Shown piece by piece: positions 23,997 through 34,216 of a stretch of DNA of 64,000 nt (its first letter is position 1; the number at the start of each line of letters is the position of its first letter). Under the pieces are notes generated by a model. That model saw nothing but the letters and a program-made list of their open reading frames with translations, searched no databases and was not told where the DNA came from. The DNA comes from Camillea tinctor (taxonomy: Eukaryota; Ascomycota; Sordariomycetes; Xylariales; Xylariaceae). The position numbers and the translations under genes were made by a program. The stretch spans positions 620,001 through 684,000 of the forward strand of contig MU394066.1 of assembly GCA_022578605.1 (NCBI GenBank). Reading direction: 5' to 3'.

Positions 23997-25840
23997 TTGA
24001 AAGCAAAGCATGGCATCGTCATCGTTGGCGGAGGCACAGCCGGGCTCGTCCTTGCTAATCGCCTATCAGAAGACCCAACACAGAGTATTCTTGTACTTGA
24101 AGCTGGGTCTGATCTCAGCGAAGATATTAGGGTGAAGGCCCCCGCTCTATATCAATCACTACTAGGAACAGATGCCAATTGGGGCTTCCAGACCGTACCT
24201 CAGGTATTTACCACAGTTCTAGCATCTTTTGCTTTTTTTTTTTTTTTTTTTTTGCTTTTTTTCATCATAACTAATGATGATTCCAGCCAAACCTAAAGGG
24301 CAGGTCTGTTGACTTACACCAAGGTAGAACTCTAGGTGGCACAAGCGCCATCAACGGCCATATATACGTCCCCCCTACCTAGTCCCAACTCGATTCCTAG
24401 GAATCCGCCCTCGGAAATCATGGGTGGAATCAGGATGCCCTCAGAAAGTACTACGCCAAGGCCTATACTTTTCCATCCATTGATGAATCGTCAGAAAAGT
24501 CACTAGGGGTCGAAGGATTCATGGGTTCAAACAACTTATCTAATGGACCAGTTCAACTATCTTTTGCCGGCAATATGGACCATCCAATCCGTGAAGCTTG
24601 GGCTGAGGCATTCCGATCTCAAGGGCATTATATGTCGTGTAACCCGCTCCAGAGAACATCTGATAGTGATACCCTAATTGGGTCGTTCAGCTGCCTTTCG
24701 AGCATTAATCCTGAGACAAAGGAAAGAAGTTTTGCGGTCTCTGCATATTATGACCCCATCAAAGACCGACCCAATCTTGACTTGCTAACAAACACCGTCC
24801 TCGCCACCAAGGAAGTCATCATCTCTGCCGGTGTGTTTCAGTCTCCGAAGATTTTGGAATTATCGGGTATTGGAGACCCGCGAATACTCACCGAGTACGG
24901 GATCGAGCCTGTTAAAAATCTCCCTGTTGGTGAGAATCTCCAAGACCACCTCATTTGTGGTACATCCTTCGAAGTAGGAAAAGACCTAGAGACGCTCGAT
25001 GATCTCATACGACAAGAACCAGCTGCTATTGAGAGATCTATGCAAGAATATCTGATGAGCCGAACTGGGCCACTCACGTCGATTGGAATGCATACATACG
25101 CATATCTCCCGGTGATTTCTAAGCCAGGCCGGGAGGCGATTGATGCCCTGCTGCGTGATCATCTCCCTCCTTTAGGAGACCTGCCTTCCGATATCAGGGC
25201 TCAAATGTATTACCAACTAGTCAAAAAGACGCTAATCAGCGCCCAGTTACCGTCTGCTGCATACCTTTCCGTGGTCGGACAACAAATTCTTCCGGTAGAT
25301 CCGAGATCAGACTCTCCTGCCGGCCCTTTACCCGGGAAATTCATTACTTTGGGTGTCATGCTCTCCCAGCCCCTATCGCGCGGTAGTGTTCACATTGCAT
25401 CGAGCGATCCCTCAGTCGCGCCGAGGATCGATCCGAAGTATTTTTCAAACCCAATTGATGCTGAAGTCATGGCGCAGCACATGTTATATCTAGACACTAT
25501 TGCCAAGTCTTCACCACTAAGCAAGCTCTTTAAGCAGCCACTGAGACGCCGAGATCCGGCCGCCGATCTGACGACTGTTGATTCTGCCAAGAATTATGTG
25601 CGGACGAGTGCAATTTCGATGTGGCATTATGCCGGAACATGTGCCATGCTACCGGAAGAAAAAGGTGGTGTGGTAAGCAACGAGCTGAAGGTACACGGCG
25701 TGAAGGGCCTTCGAGTAGTGGACTCGAGCGCCATCCCTTTGATAAGTACGGCTAATATCCAGTCTACGGTATACGCTTTAGCGGAGCGGGCCGCAGACTT
25801 GATTAAGGAAGAATATGGAATACAGTCGGGGTTAGTATGA
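23997..25840 (+). pseudogene. GMC oxidoreductase, inactivated (two in-frame TAG stops, no ATG start)
   Basis: The product would be an FAD-dependent alcohol/choline-type oxidase or dehydrogenase. Exon 1 (to 24203) encodes the FAD motif IVIVGGGTAGLVLANRL and LEAGSD, but no ATG is available in frame near it; the codon at 23997 is TTG. An intron 24204-24286 (T-run, CTAATG branch) is followed by exon 2 from 24287, with the GMC signature around GRTLGGTSAINGHIY. Stops at 24380-24382 and 24398-24400 interrupt an otherwise good frame. Both fit CAG-to-TAG and TGG-to-TAG changes. After them 480 codons are open, ending with the catalytic His in MWHYAGTCAM and the Asn in STANIQSTVYALAERAADL. The second stop replaces the Trp expected in this segment. 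Lost function is likely, recent in age. Confidence 0.78.
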
Positions 25841-26820
25841 TAGAAAATCAGATCAGGGCTCTTGTGACAGGATCAGAGATCAGAATAGTGCGATGTTGTT
25901 ACGACCTACTTAGTGGACACACACACAGTTTTATTCATCCCACATTCCAAGACTTCTTTGTTGCCCAACACCTAGTTCGCAATCCAAGTTCTATTAGAAA
26001 GTATCTACAGGAGCACCAAAAAAGTCGACAAGAGGGCAAGAGAATAATCAGCGCTTTGATATTATCTTTACATTCGTCTCCGGACTTCTATCAAACGCTA
26101 AAGAGGCAAACAAATTCTTCTCTCTGTTGGTTCAAGAATCGCTGGGTTCTGATAGGAAGGATATTGAGTTAATGGTACATTGCTTAAGGGAATGCGAATG
26201 CGATACCGAGCTGAATCAATAGGATACATTTCTAAAGAGATTCAACGAGTGATCTCAAAAGTTTCCAAACTAGTATTTAGCAAAAGGTACTAAGCAGTCA
26301 CTGCAGACGCAGATACTGGAGACTTTCAAGACGAAATTTGGGAATAGAGATACCCAGACGCTGACTTCAACGGCCAAGCTTGTGTCAAAGCACATAAATC
26401 AGGGCTGGGTGTATGAAGCTGGGGTATTGGAGTTCCAAGTGTTGAGGGTTTGCGAGGCGGAGGTCGGAACCGACTACTGCAACACACTAACTACATAGCA
26501 TGAGCAATCTAGCCTTGATATATATAAATCAGGGGCGACACATTGAGGCCGAGCAGCTAGGGAGGCAGGTGGTTGAGGCTAGATACAGGGTGTTACGAAA
26601 GGAGCATCCCGACACGCTAACTAGCATAAATAACCTTGCACAAGTTCTTGTTAGCCAAGGGAAGTATGAAGAGGCCGAACAGATGCACCGGCAGACACTA
26701 GAGCTAAGGGAGCGAGTGCTGGGCAAAGAGCATCTTCACACATTAATAACCAACCCATATTTAAATGCTTGTCTAAACGCTCAGATGGATGTATGGTTTT
26801 ATAGAAGGGTGGAATAGTTA
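25841..26820 (+). pseudogene. Remnant of an NACHT-TPR NLR gene
   Basis: Immediately after the GMC stop, a frame from 25837 to 26172 encodes the end of an NACHT/winged-helix module (SFIHPTFQDFFVAQHLVRNP) and following helices. The sequence then breaks up in several frames. At 26330-26490 a degenerate tetratricopeptide unit (DTQTLTSTAKL...) is readable, and 26500-26817 encodes two clear kinesin-light-chain-type TPR units of about 42 residues (EAEQLGRQVVEARYRVL, EEAEQMHRQTLELRERVLG, KEHPDTLTSINNLA). The N-terminal effector and the P-loop are absent. The order NACHT then TPR is a known fungal NLR architecture. It is clearly dead as a receptor; whether the TPR part is expressed alone is unknown. 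Confidence 0.65.
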
Positions 26821-26924
26821 GGTATGTGGTATTAGTGTAGGGGATGGATTGTGAGATGTAAAGATGATGGTTTAGTAGTTGTAGAATAAACCCGTTGAAT
26901 CCTTATATAGGGGGCTAAGCCTCA

Positions 26925-27071
26925 TGCTGAAATAGGAGATAAGGGGTATCTGTCAAGATACAGGTATAATGTGTATCCACAGCAACATGTATGTACGTAA
27001 GGGACAGGTCCTCACATCATCCAGAGATAGATGTCCACCTAATTAAGCAGCCTCATAACCTTATTTCAACA
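26925..27071 (+). repeat. LTR-like dispersed repeat, copy A
   Basis: About 147 bp starting TGCTGAAATAGGAGATAAGG and ending TTATTTCAACA. It is clearly related along its length to 54198-54334. Shared blocks include GATAAGGGGTATCTGTCAAG, ACAGGTCCTC-ACATCATCCAGAGATA and AGC/GGA-CCTCATAA. TG...CA termini suggest a solo LTR, perhaps of a copia-type element, but no convincing target duplication is visible. Confidence 0.5.
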
Positions 27072-28450
27072 CTTCACAGATTATTACTGTTTGCTAAGCT
27101 TTATGCTGATTGATTTATTGATTATTTATTGGGCCTGGAGGCAGTAAGCCTATAGGGCACTAACACTATTATAACCTGTCCCTGCTTCCTTGTCCTAGTC
27201 ACCATACTGGATATCAATAGATAAGTCATCTGCTCCTATTCAGGTTACGTGACGTTAAATGACCTTAGATGTCCTCGTCGCCATCGTGATCCCAAACGAA
27301 AAGAGCAGTTCGGGAGCTCCTAGCCTCAGCTTTTATCAAAAGCCCTTACCGATTCCACAATAATCTTGCATATATAGCGCTTGGGGAATACCATTGTCGA
27401 GATTGAGTTCACGTTACTACAACAAAGATTGTTATGTAAATGTTAGACACTACCTACTGGGTACCCAGATAAGGACGCTTTAATGAGGACCATGCTGCAA
27501 TATCAAATATGCGCGATTCGGAGCCGAGGCCGAAGTTCGGTCGTGAAGGCGAACGCCGGCTGTACCGCCGAACATGGAGAGCGACTCACTGATATCTATT
27601 AGATCGACCATTTAGTAGATGCAATGAAGATGTTTCATGCTTGTGTTGACCGTTTGCACCTACATGGCGCTCTCACGAGGTGCCAGATTGAATAAAAAGG
27701 CTATGAGGTGTATTTTCCTCAAATCTATCATTCTTTGAAGGAATCCATCGATTTTTTACGTTTGAGAATCCTACTCTCTTTTCGTATTGTTTACATATAA
27801 TCTTACTCCATTATGCCTGTTGCAACCACCAACATCGACACGGACTCGGTACCTTATGCTACATTACGACACCCATGGACGTTAAGATTTGGCCTAGACG
27901 AATAAACATCCACAGCTCTTGCTTCTCTCATACCTGCGGTAGTACCCGCCGGTATCATACTAGAGACGAAATCAATCGGCAGTGTACTCGAGAAGCTTGT
28001 CACCTAGAAGATGACCAGCACACAAGAAACCTTTGCCAGAGAGATGATAGAGATTATTCATGATATTTCCACCAACGGGAGGAACAAGTATACGTCTAAG
28101 CATATATTTTGATAGTGATCGAAGGCACTGCCCAAAGAGAATTCCCTCAAGATTCCCCTGTCAGTAATATATTTATGTCTACTTCAGAGCCTATCACCGG
28201 AGCAGCATCTGTAATTAGTGTAGCTGCGACAGTAAGAACCAAACTACCCCTGGGAGAAGCCCGTAATTGACCCTCTAGGGCTAACGTTTCTCTTTCGTTT
28301 AGCACAGAAACCCCCCTGCCTAAGAAAACGACATCGACAACTCGCGTTTGGCACCGGCGGAAAGATGCTGATCTTCTCAAGGACATGTGCGCACTTCTGT
28401 ACGCACCACGCTATGGGCCTAGGATACGTCGAACAGTGGCCCGACACCGT

Positions 28451-28453
<3 letters not shown>

Positions 28454-28502
<49 letters not shown>

Positions 28503-28662
28503 CGCGGGCGGGGGGGGGGCGGGCGGCGCGGGGNNNNNNNNNNGGTTATTTTTGTTTTTTTTATAATTTAATTGTGGCCATTTTTTTCCCCACACGTTTT
28601 TGGGCCTTTTTATGTTCTAACTTGGGCCCCAACCGTTTTGCCCCCCCCCCCCCCCCCCCCCC
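28454..28662. other. Homopolymer/N assembly artefact
   Basis: A run of 49 G (28454-28502), more G-rich sequence with scattered C, exactly ten N (28534-28543), about 100 bases of odd T/C-rich sequence, then 22 C (28641-28662). This is typical of a low-quality scaffold join, not of biology. Any open frame through it is spurious. Confidence 0.9.
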
Positions 28663-29171
28663 TCCGTATAGCAACGACAATGTCCCCGACAACTAGCAAC
28701 GACAAAAATACCTCCTCTCCCAAACCATATCCAACATTGGCCGGGCCAAGGCGTAAGCCTCGATATCCAGCCTTCCCATCCCTTTCAAAAGAGTTGGATT
28801 TATCGGACTACCGGAAACCCAGACCCAAACCGCCTAGCCTCAGCCTATACGTCCAACAACAATAACCTTAGCCCTCCCGGCTTGCCTGCCGAAACCATCG
28901 GGGCGCTCGCTCGGCGCCTGAAGTTTTCGGGAGGAGGACCAAGTTGTGTGGTGTGGGATCTTCCACTGCACGCTCGCGTTCGAAATCGCGATCCGGGCGT
29001 TAGGCGGGGTCTCAAGGGAGGACGATGCGCACGGCGTACAGTGAATTCCCGGGGAGCCGTGGGAGAATAAAGCTCCCCTATTTCCCGCGCGCTAAGATAG
29101 AGTGGGGCCATAGCGCTTGTGGATAACAACAACCGAGTCTCTCTCTCTATTTATTTAGTTATTTACTTTAC

Positions 29172-31284
29172 TCATAATGAGTAATCCGAGCCCGGCTGGA
29201 ATTGCGACGATGCCTCGGGGAAGTTGAACATGTCCCAGACCTGGTCGGTCCAGAACTCGGTCTGGAACGCCGCATCCGCCGTCCACGGCTCGAACGCGTT
29301 CGCGGCCGCGGGCCCTCCTTCGTATTCCTGGCCGTCGACGCCTCCTATCTGCTGCAGCGGGATGTTGATCACGGGGTTCTGCATCTGCGGCTCTGGCATC
29401 TCGGCGGGCTCGCCGCGGAGGCACGACGCGGTGCTGATGGCTTCAAGGAGGACCGATACCCCCATCCGGTCTGTGACGCGGGCCTTGTCCGGGTCGAATA
29501 TGAGCGGCGCCTTTTGGCAGAGCGTCTCGAACATGGCGGCCACTCGCCCGTGTTCGTCGCGAGGATACATCGAGCAGGCCTTGAAGATGGTGTGCGACAG
29601 AATCACATGGTTTGCAGCTAACTGCCGTTCCTCCGTGCTCGCGGCGTTGTTGAGGCTGAAATACCGCAGCAGAAAGGCGGTAGCGAAGGCTAACCCCCGG
29701 AAGTAGTTCTTAACCATTGTCCGATGTCGCTGTAACCCCGTTAGGTTGAACGCGTCGGGAGTCTCTTCGATAAATCGCAGGTTCGCCAGATGGATAATTC
29801 GCAAAGCAGCTGATAGCGCTAATTTAAGTAGGATGTCCCGCGAGACGGTGCCAGCACGGCCGCGTGTAATTACTAGTGCGTAGATGTGTATCTTAGCAAC
29901 CAGCGCGTTGGATTCGGCCATCTGAGCCCATTGATCTGGATATGCCGCCTTCAAGGTGTCAATTTCGCGGTCAAAAAGGCGTAGGATCGACGATTCTACC
30001 ACTCCATCATTCGAGTCGCTAGATAGAAGGTTGGTGAAGTTAGATACTATGATATGAAGCTTGATGTCGACCTCGAATCCCCGGGGGATCGAGTATTCGC
30101 TGAGAAATGTGTTGATAGTCGTTAGGTCGGATGAGTTTATTATCGGGGGTAGGCCGAGATGCATTGCTAAGCTAGAATCGTTTTCATCAGTTGTCTGGGT
30201 TAGAACCCATGGGATTCTGTTGGATAACCTACGAGCTGCTCACGTAGAAACATCCAAGCCACGTCAACACCCTCGCTTCCTTATTCCCCGCCGAAACTCC
30301 AATGTAACGTAGTGACCCTATGGAATTAGGACGATGAAGACCCATATACACAGCGGCGTTCACGGCAATGCCACAGTAGAGCCAACTCGGGTCCTGGGAT
30401 TGCTTTTCAACGGGTAGAGGCCACATGCATAATATCAAGAGGGCTTGGATTGCTTGTAACGACAATGGGGCCTGGAGTATTTCACTTTGAACCAGCTGCC
30501 GAAACGGCGATACGATTCTTCCGAAAAGCCCCTCGTCCGAGGGTATGGATGAATGCTTAGCAACTGTTACGACGATAGTCCAGAAGAGAAGTGGTGAAGT
30601 GTGATATATGCTTTCAAGGTAGATAGGGCTGAGAATTGGAAGATGAGGTAGATAGTGAGTAGCGAAACTTTGTACGAATAGTAGTTAGTATGCATCTATT
30701 TTAACATTCTAGTATACTCACATCTTAAAACCCTCGACGGCCGTCTGGTTCGTGATTGTCACATCGCCGAGCTCTACAGCCTCCAAACTGAGGTCAAAGT
30801 TATCTGTCGGTAAATCCTTCGGGGTGTGGCCTGAAGTCCCAGAAACATCTTGGGAGAGGCCAGACTCAGTGCTTGTTGTTGACGTTGCTCTAGCTTTTTG
30901 ACTATGTTGAACTCGAAGCTCTTGTAATTCCCTAGACATAGCCTCTATCCGTCTACAAACAAAGTGACTCTGTGTTAGTAGCCGCTATATCCCAAACATA
31001 CCATAGAGTAAGTAGGTAGTAAGAAATCGTCATCTTAGATAAGACTTACTTCCTAGCTGGCGTTCTCCTGAACGAGGGGTCTACTGTGCAAGTCAAGCCC
31101 CTTGTCTGGCATCTTGAGCAAGGATTGGGGAATTGATCTCGAGAATCACACCGTAGCTAGGAAAACATTAACTCTTGAAGCGATTTAGCTGGAACACTAT
31201 AGGAGGACCTACTTTAGACTGCTTGCATTCCGTACATGTCTTGACAGGACGTACGCCTGGCCAGCCTTGTGTACTGGAAGCCAT
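29172..31284 (-). CDS. Zn2Cys6 fungal transcription factor
   Basis: Five exons on the minus strand (31284-31213, 31156-31050, 30952-30722, 30667-30233, 30171-29172) join in phase to 614 residues. The Zn2Cys6 binuclear cluster is split by intron 1 and reads CTECKQSK plus LRCDSRDQFPNPCSRCQTRGLTC, with cysteines at 17, 20, 27, 37, 40 and 47. A coiled-coil-like segment follows (RIEAMSRELQELRVQ). The middle region has FKIFATHYLPHLPI, LLFWTIVVTVA and TWLGCFYVSS-SLAMHLGLPP, typical of Leu3-like fungal regulators. The acidic/aromatic C-terminus (FWTDQVWDMFNFPE) may be an activation region. A nuclear, sequence-specific regulator; its targets are unknown, and neither neighbour is an obvious pathway gene. 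Confidence 0.88.
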
Positions 31285-33057
31285 GCTGTTTGTATGGGGT
31301 GTGAACGATGGCTTGCGAAGTCTTGGGTGAAGAGTTTGGTGAGGTATCTTAGGTAAATGCACACCTTTTGGTGGCTCGGTATAAAGGGGATCCGGCGTTA
31401 AGAATGGCGGATGAATAATTGTTGGCTAAAACTGGAAGGACATTCTAAGTCATTATACATAAGCATCCCGTGCATTGGGTTGAAGGATCAGAACCCCCGT
31501 CCTTCCAGAACAACACCCCACATTGTAGGCAGACGTAAATAGCTAAGCAGAGTCAAATGACAACAACAATCGTAACATTATATAGGTATTTGTTGCATAG
31601 ATTAAAGGGGTACTGTGTGCATTCGGCACACAGCATGAAGTCAATTGTGACGGGATGATCTATAGATATAAACTCTATATAGATTAACGATAGCCTATTA
31701 CAAGCATATAGGGATAATCACTTAAATCCTATCGACACCTCAATCGAAAAAAGAATGCTGTTTACGAGGGCCAAGACCCCCTGGATTACGAAGGGTGGAG
31801 GCGAAGTAGGGCTGTGCCAACGCGATGGATCATCCATATACCCACGATATCTGGCTGGGAATATCGCATATCACCTATCTCTTCTTTTTATTTTCACTTA
31901 AACGGATCCGATTGAACTGCCCCAATAAAACCTTATTGTAGCCTTATGAGGGCTTTGTTTTGGGAAACTTGAGCTGTGCCGCAGGCCCAGCTTATTTAAC
32001 GCGCGTCAGGAACTAAAACGTCCTTGGATCTACGTAGACGGAGTATAACACGTGAACTACCTAAGGTCGATGATCTGTTGGCAGCATGGTACTGGTAGAC
32101 TGGCAGACTGTTTAGTCAGAAAGACAAGATCAGTAGCGAACGGGACCGACAGGACCACTTTGTTGAGCTTATTGACAGAGGCCCTTTATTAATCGAGAGT
32201 GTGAAGTTTAAGAAGAGACACTTGTGCCGTTGTGGAAATAGGATTGGCAGATCAATCCACTCTAACGGTACAATGCGCCACTCAGCTGCGGGTGGGCAAG
32301 GTATCTTAGAATCCTCCTAGAATTATTCTCCCTACTTGCCAACTTGAGTCTTATTCCGACATTTCCCTATTACTTAATCCCGAACTTGATTCTCGCATTC
32401 GTCAAAGTCTGGACTTGTCTGTTCTTTGTTGGTTTTAAATGTGTCCGAAGCATATGTATCCGAAGGGACAGATGCTCAGTCAATCACAAGGGTTGGTATT
32501 ATCATTCAGAAGTAGGTTCTTAAGTTATCCGATATAATGTTATATATGATGCATCTATCCACTTTGTATTCAAGGCGACCCCATATATGTGTAAAGAATG
32601 CCTCTAAGTCTAAATGCATCGATCTCTATATTATATACCCTCCGACCCTCCGAGTTTATACCGATTTATACTCCTTGGTCATAGAATATCGTGGCTGAAG
32701 ACTTCCATAGAGTCCCACTAAAATCAACGACAAGAGAAGTTAAGCACCTCAACTGAGGAGGATTTTACTTATACCATAAACCGCTCTTGTAGCTTGAGCA
32801 TCGGCGTTGAAAAGGAAATGAAATGACATTGATATCTCTATATTAAGTAATAAAACCCCCCGAATCCACGATTCTCTTTCTATCCGTGTACCAACTCCAA
32901 ATGATAGCTACATCGTTAATATCCCTCGTAAGAAAAGTCGTATGACCCTGTCTCATTAGATACCAAACCGAACCGTCGAAACACATTTCTTCTCATTCTA
33001 ATAAAAAAGTGGTATGTGAGTATATGTGAGTATGACTCAAGATTCCATATAGGCATT
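31285..33057. other. Long AT-rich intergenic stretch
   Basis: About 1.8 kb with no supported gene or recognisable repeat. It lies between the 5' end of the Zn2Cys6 gene and the 3' end of the secreted-protein gene. Confidence 0.5.
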
Positions 33058-34216
33058 CTATTCCGAGCAGTCTGTGGGGACGCCATTGTCCGCTTCGTTG
33101 ACGTAGGAAAAGGCGTATCCGACGGTGTAGTGGTCAGCTCCGTAGTATTGGCCCTGCGATGGCGATGGTTATGTTAGCATACAAGCTATATCAAGGAGGA
33201 AACCCGACGATGATGGTACTTACAGCGTTGGTAGCGTACGAAGTGTCCCAGTATTGGGTGTACATGACACAGTACTGGCCCTCGGGGTTGCCGTTCTTAG
33301 CCATGAGGTAGGTGGTGAAGAACTTGCAGATCATGGGCTCGCCGTCGGTGGGTGGGTGGGCGGTGTTGTACTCGTTCTGCGAGGAGCACGCGGCGGCGCA
33401 CAGGTTGGGGTCGAAGATGGAAGTGGTGAAGATCTTGGAGCCCATGTAGGTGTTGTCGCCCAGGCAGTTGTCAGGAGCGGAAATGCTGGCATCGCCGAGG
33501 GCCTCGCCGTTGAAGCCGGGGACGGTGGGGATGGCCGTCTTCATGTAACCGTTAGAGCCGGCGATGACGACGTGGAAGTCGTTACGCCACTGACCAGCAT
33601 TTTTGGCGTTGCCCTCCTCAACGTAACCACCCCAGAAGACACTCTTGATCACGGTGGTGGAGGCTGGATCCGGGCAGTCAGCACCAGTCTCGACGGAAGG
33701 GTCGCGCTCAAAAAAGATGTTGAAACCGAGACAACCAGTGATGCTGTCACACTGGCTGGCTGCGGCAGCGGTATCGTAAGAACTGAGAGTGGTGTAGCCT
33801 AGGTATCCGTAGGCACTGCTGCTGGCCTGAAGGTCGGAGTATGTCTGCACATAACCAGTAGGCACGTCGGCGTTGATAGCTGCATAGGAGAGCTCATCGA
33901 ATGCGAGGAAAGCAGTGTCGGTGTCGGGGGTCGGCGTAGGACCAGCACCGACAGGAAGAGCATCGCAAGCTGATCGTGCTTCGACAATGCCGCGCTTCTC
34001 AACAGCCTCGACGGGAAGGGGAGTAGAGGTAGCAGCAGCAGTAGCAGAAGCTAGGTCATAGGTGACAGATTGGGCAGTAGGACCAATTGGAATGGAGACG
34101 GTGCTGGGATCCGGGGCGGAATTTACAAGATCAAAGTCGATGTCTTGACGAGCCACAAGAGGAGAGGCTCTGACAAGGGCCGCCAGAGTTGGGAGGAGCA
34201 CTGCGGTGGTCTTCAT
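33058..34216 (-). CDS. Secreted, Kex2-processed-looking protein of unknown function
   Basis: Two exons (34216-33224 and 33153-33058) encode 362 residues. The N-terminus MKTTAVLLPTLAALVRASP is a clear signal peptide. A dibasic Lys74-Arg75 in AVEKRGIVE suggests Kex2 cleavage that would release a mature domain from about residue 76. The mature part has spaced cysteines (SQCDSITGCLGFNIFFERDP, DNCLGDNTY, LCAAACSSQNEY, PMICKFF, YCVMYTQYWDTSYA, PTDCSE) in an arrangement like fungal PAN/apple-related extracellular proteins. The call on the domain is tentative. It is probably cell-wall or extracellular; no catalytic motif is seen. Exon GC is high and the frame is clean. Confidence 0.85.

Larger units (their letters stand above)
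26821..29171. other. Gene-poor stretch with repeat debris and an assembly gap
   Basis: Contains an LTR-like repeat (26925-27071), about 1.3 kb without supportable genes, then the homopolymer/N artefact at 28454-28662. Short frames at 27813-28170, 28176-28270 and 28680-28865 show no recognisable domain; any gene that crossed the gap would be unreadable. Confidence 0.55.

Noticed and set aside
28176..28270. Small ORF beginning MSTSEPITGAASV, considered as an N-terminal exon of an NLR-like gene
   Set aside because: Too short, and followed by stops and the assembly artefact; no motif to support it.
28365..28696. ORFs through the poly-G / N region
   Set aside because: They read artefactual homopolymers and unknown bases.
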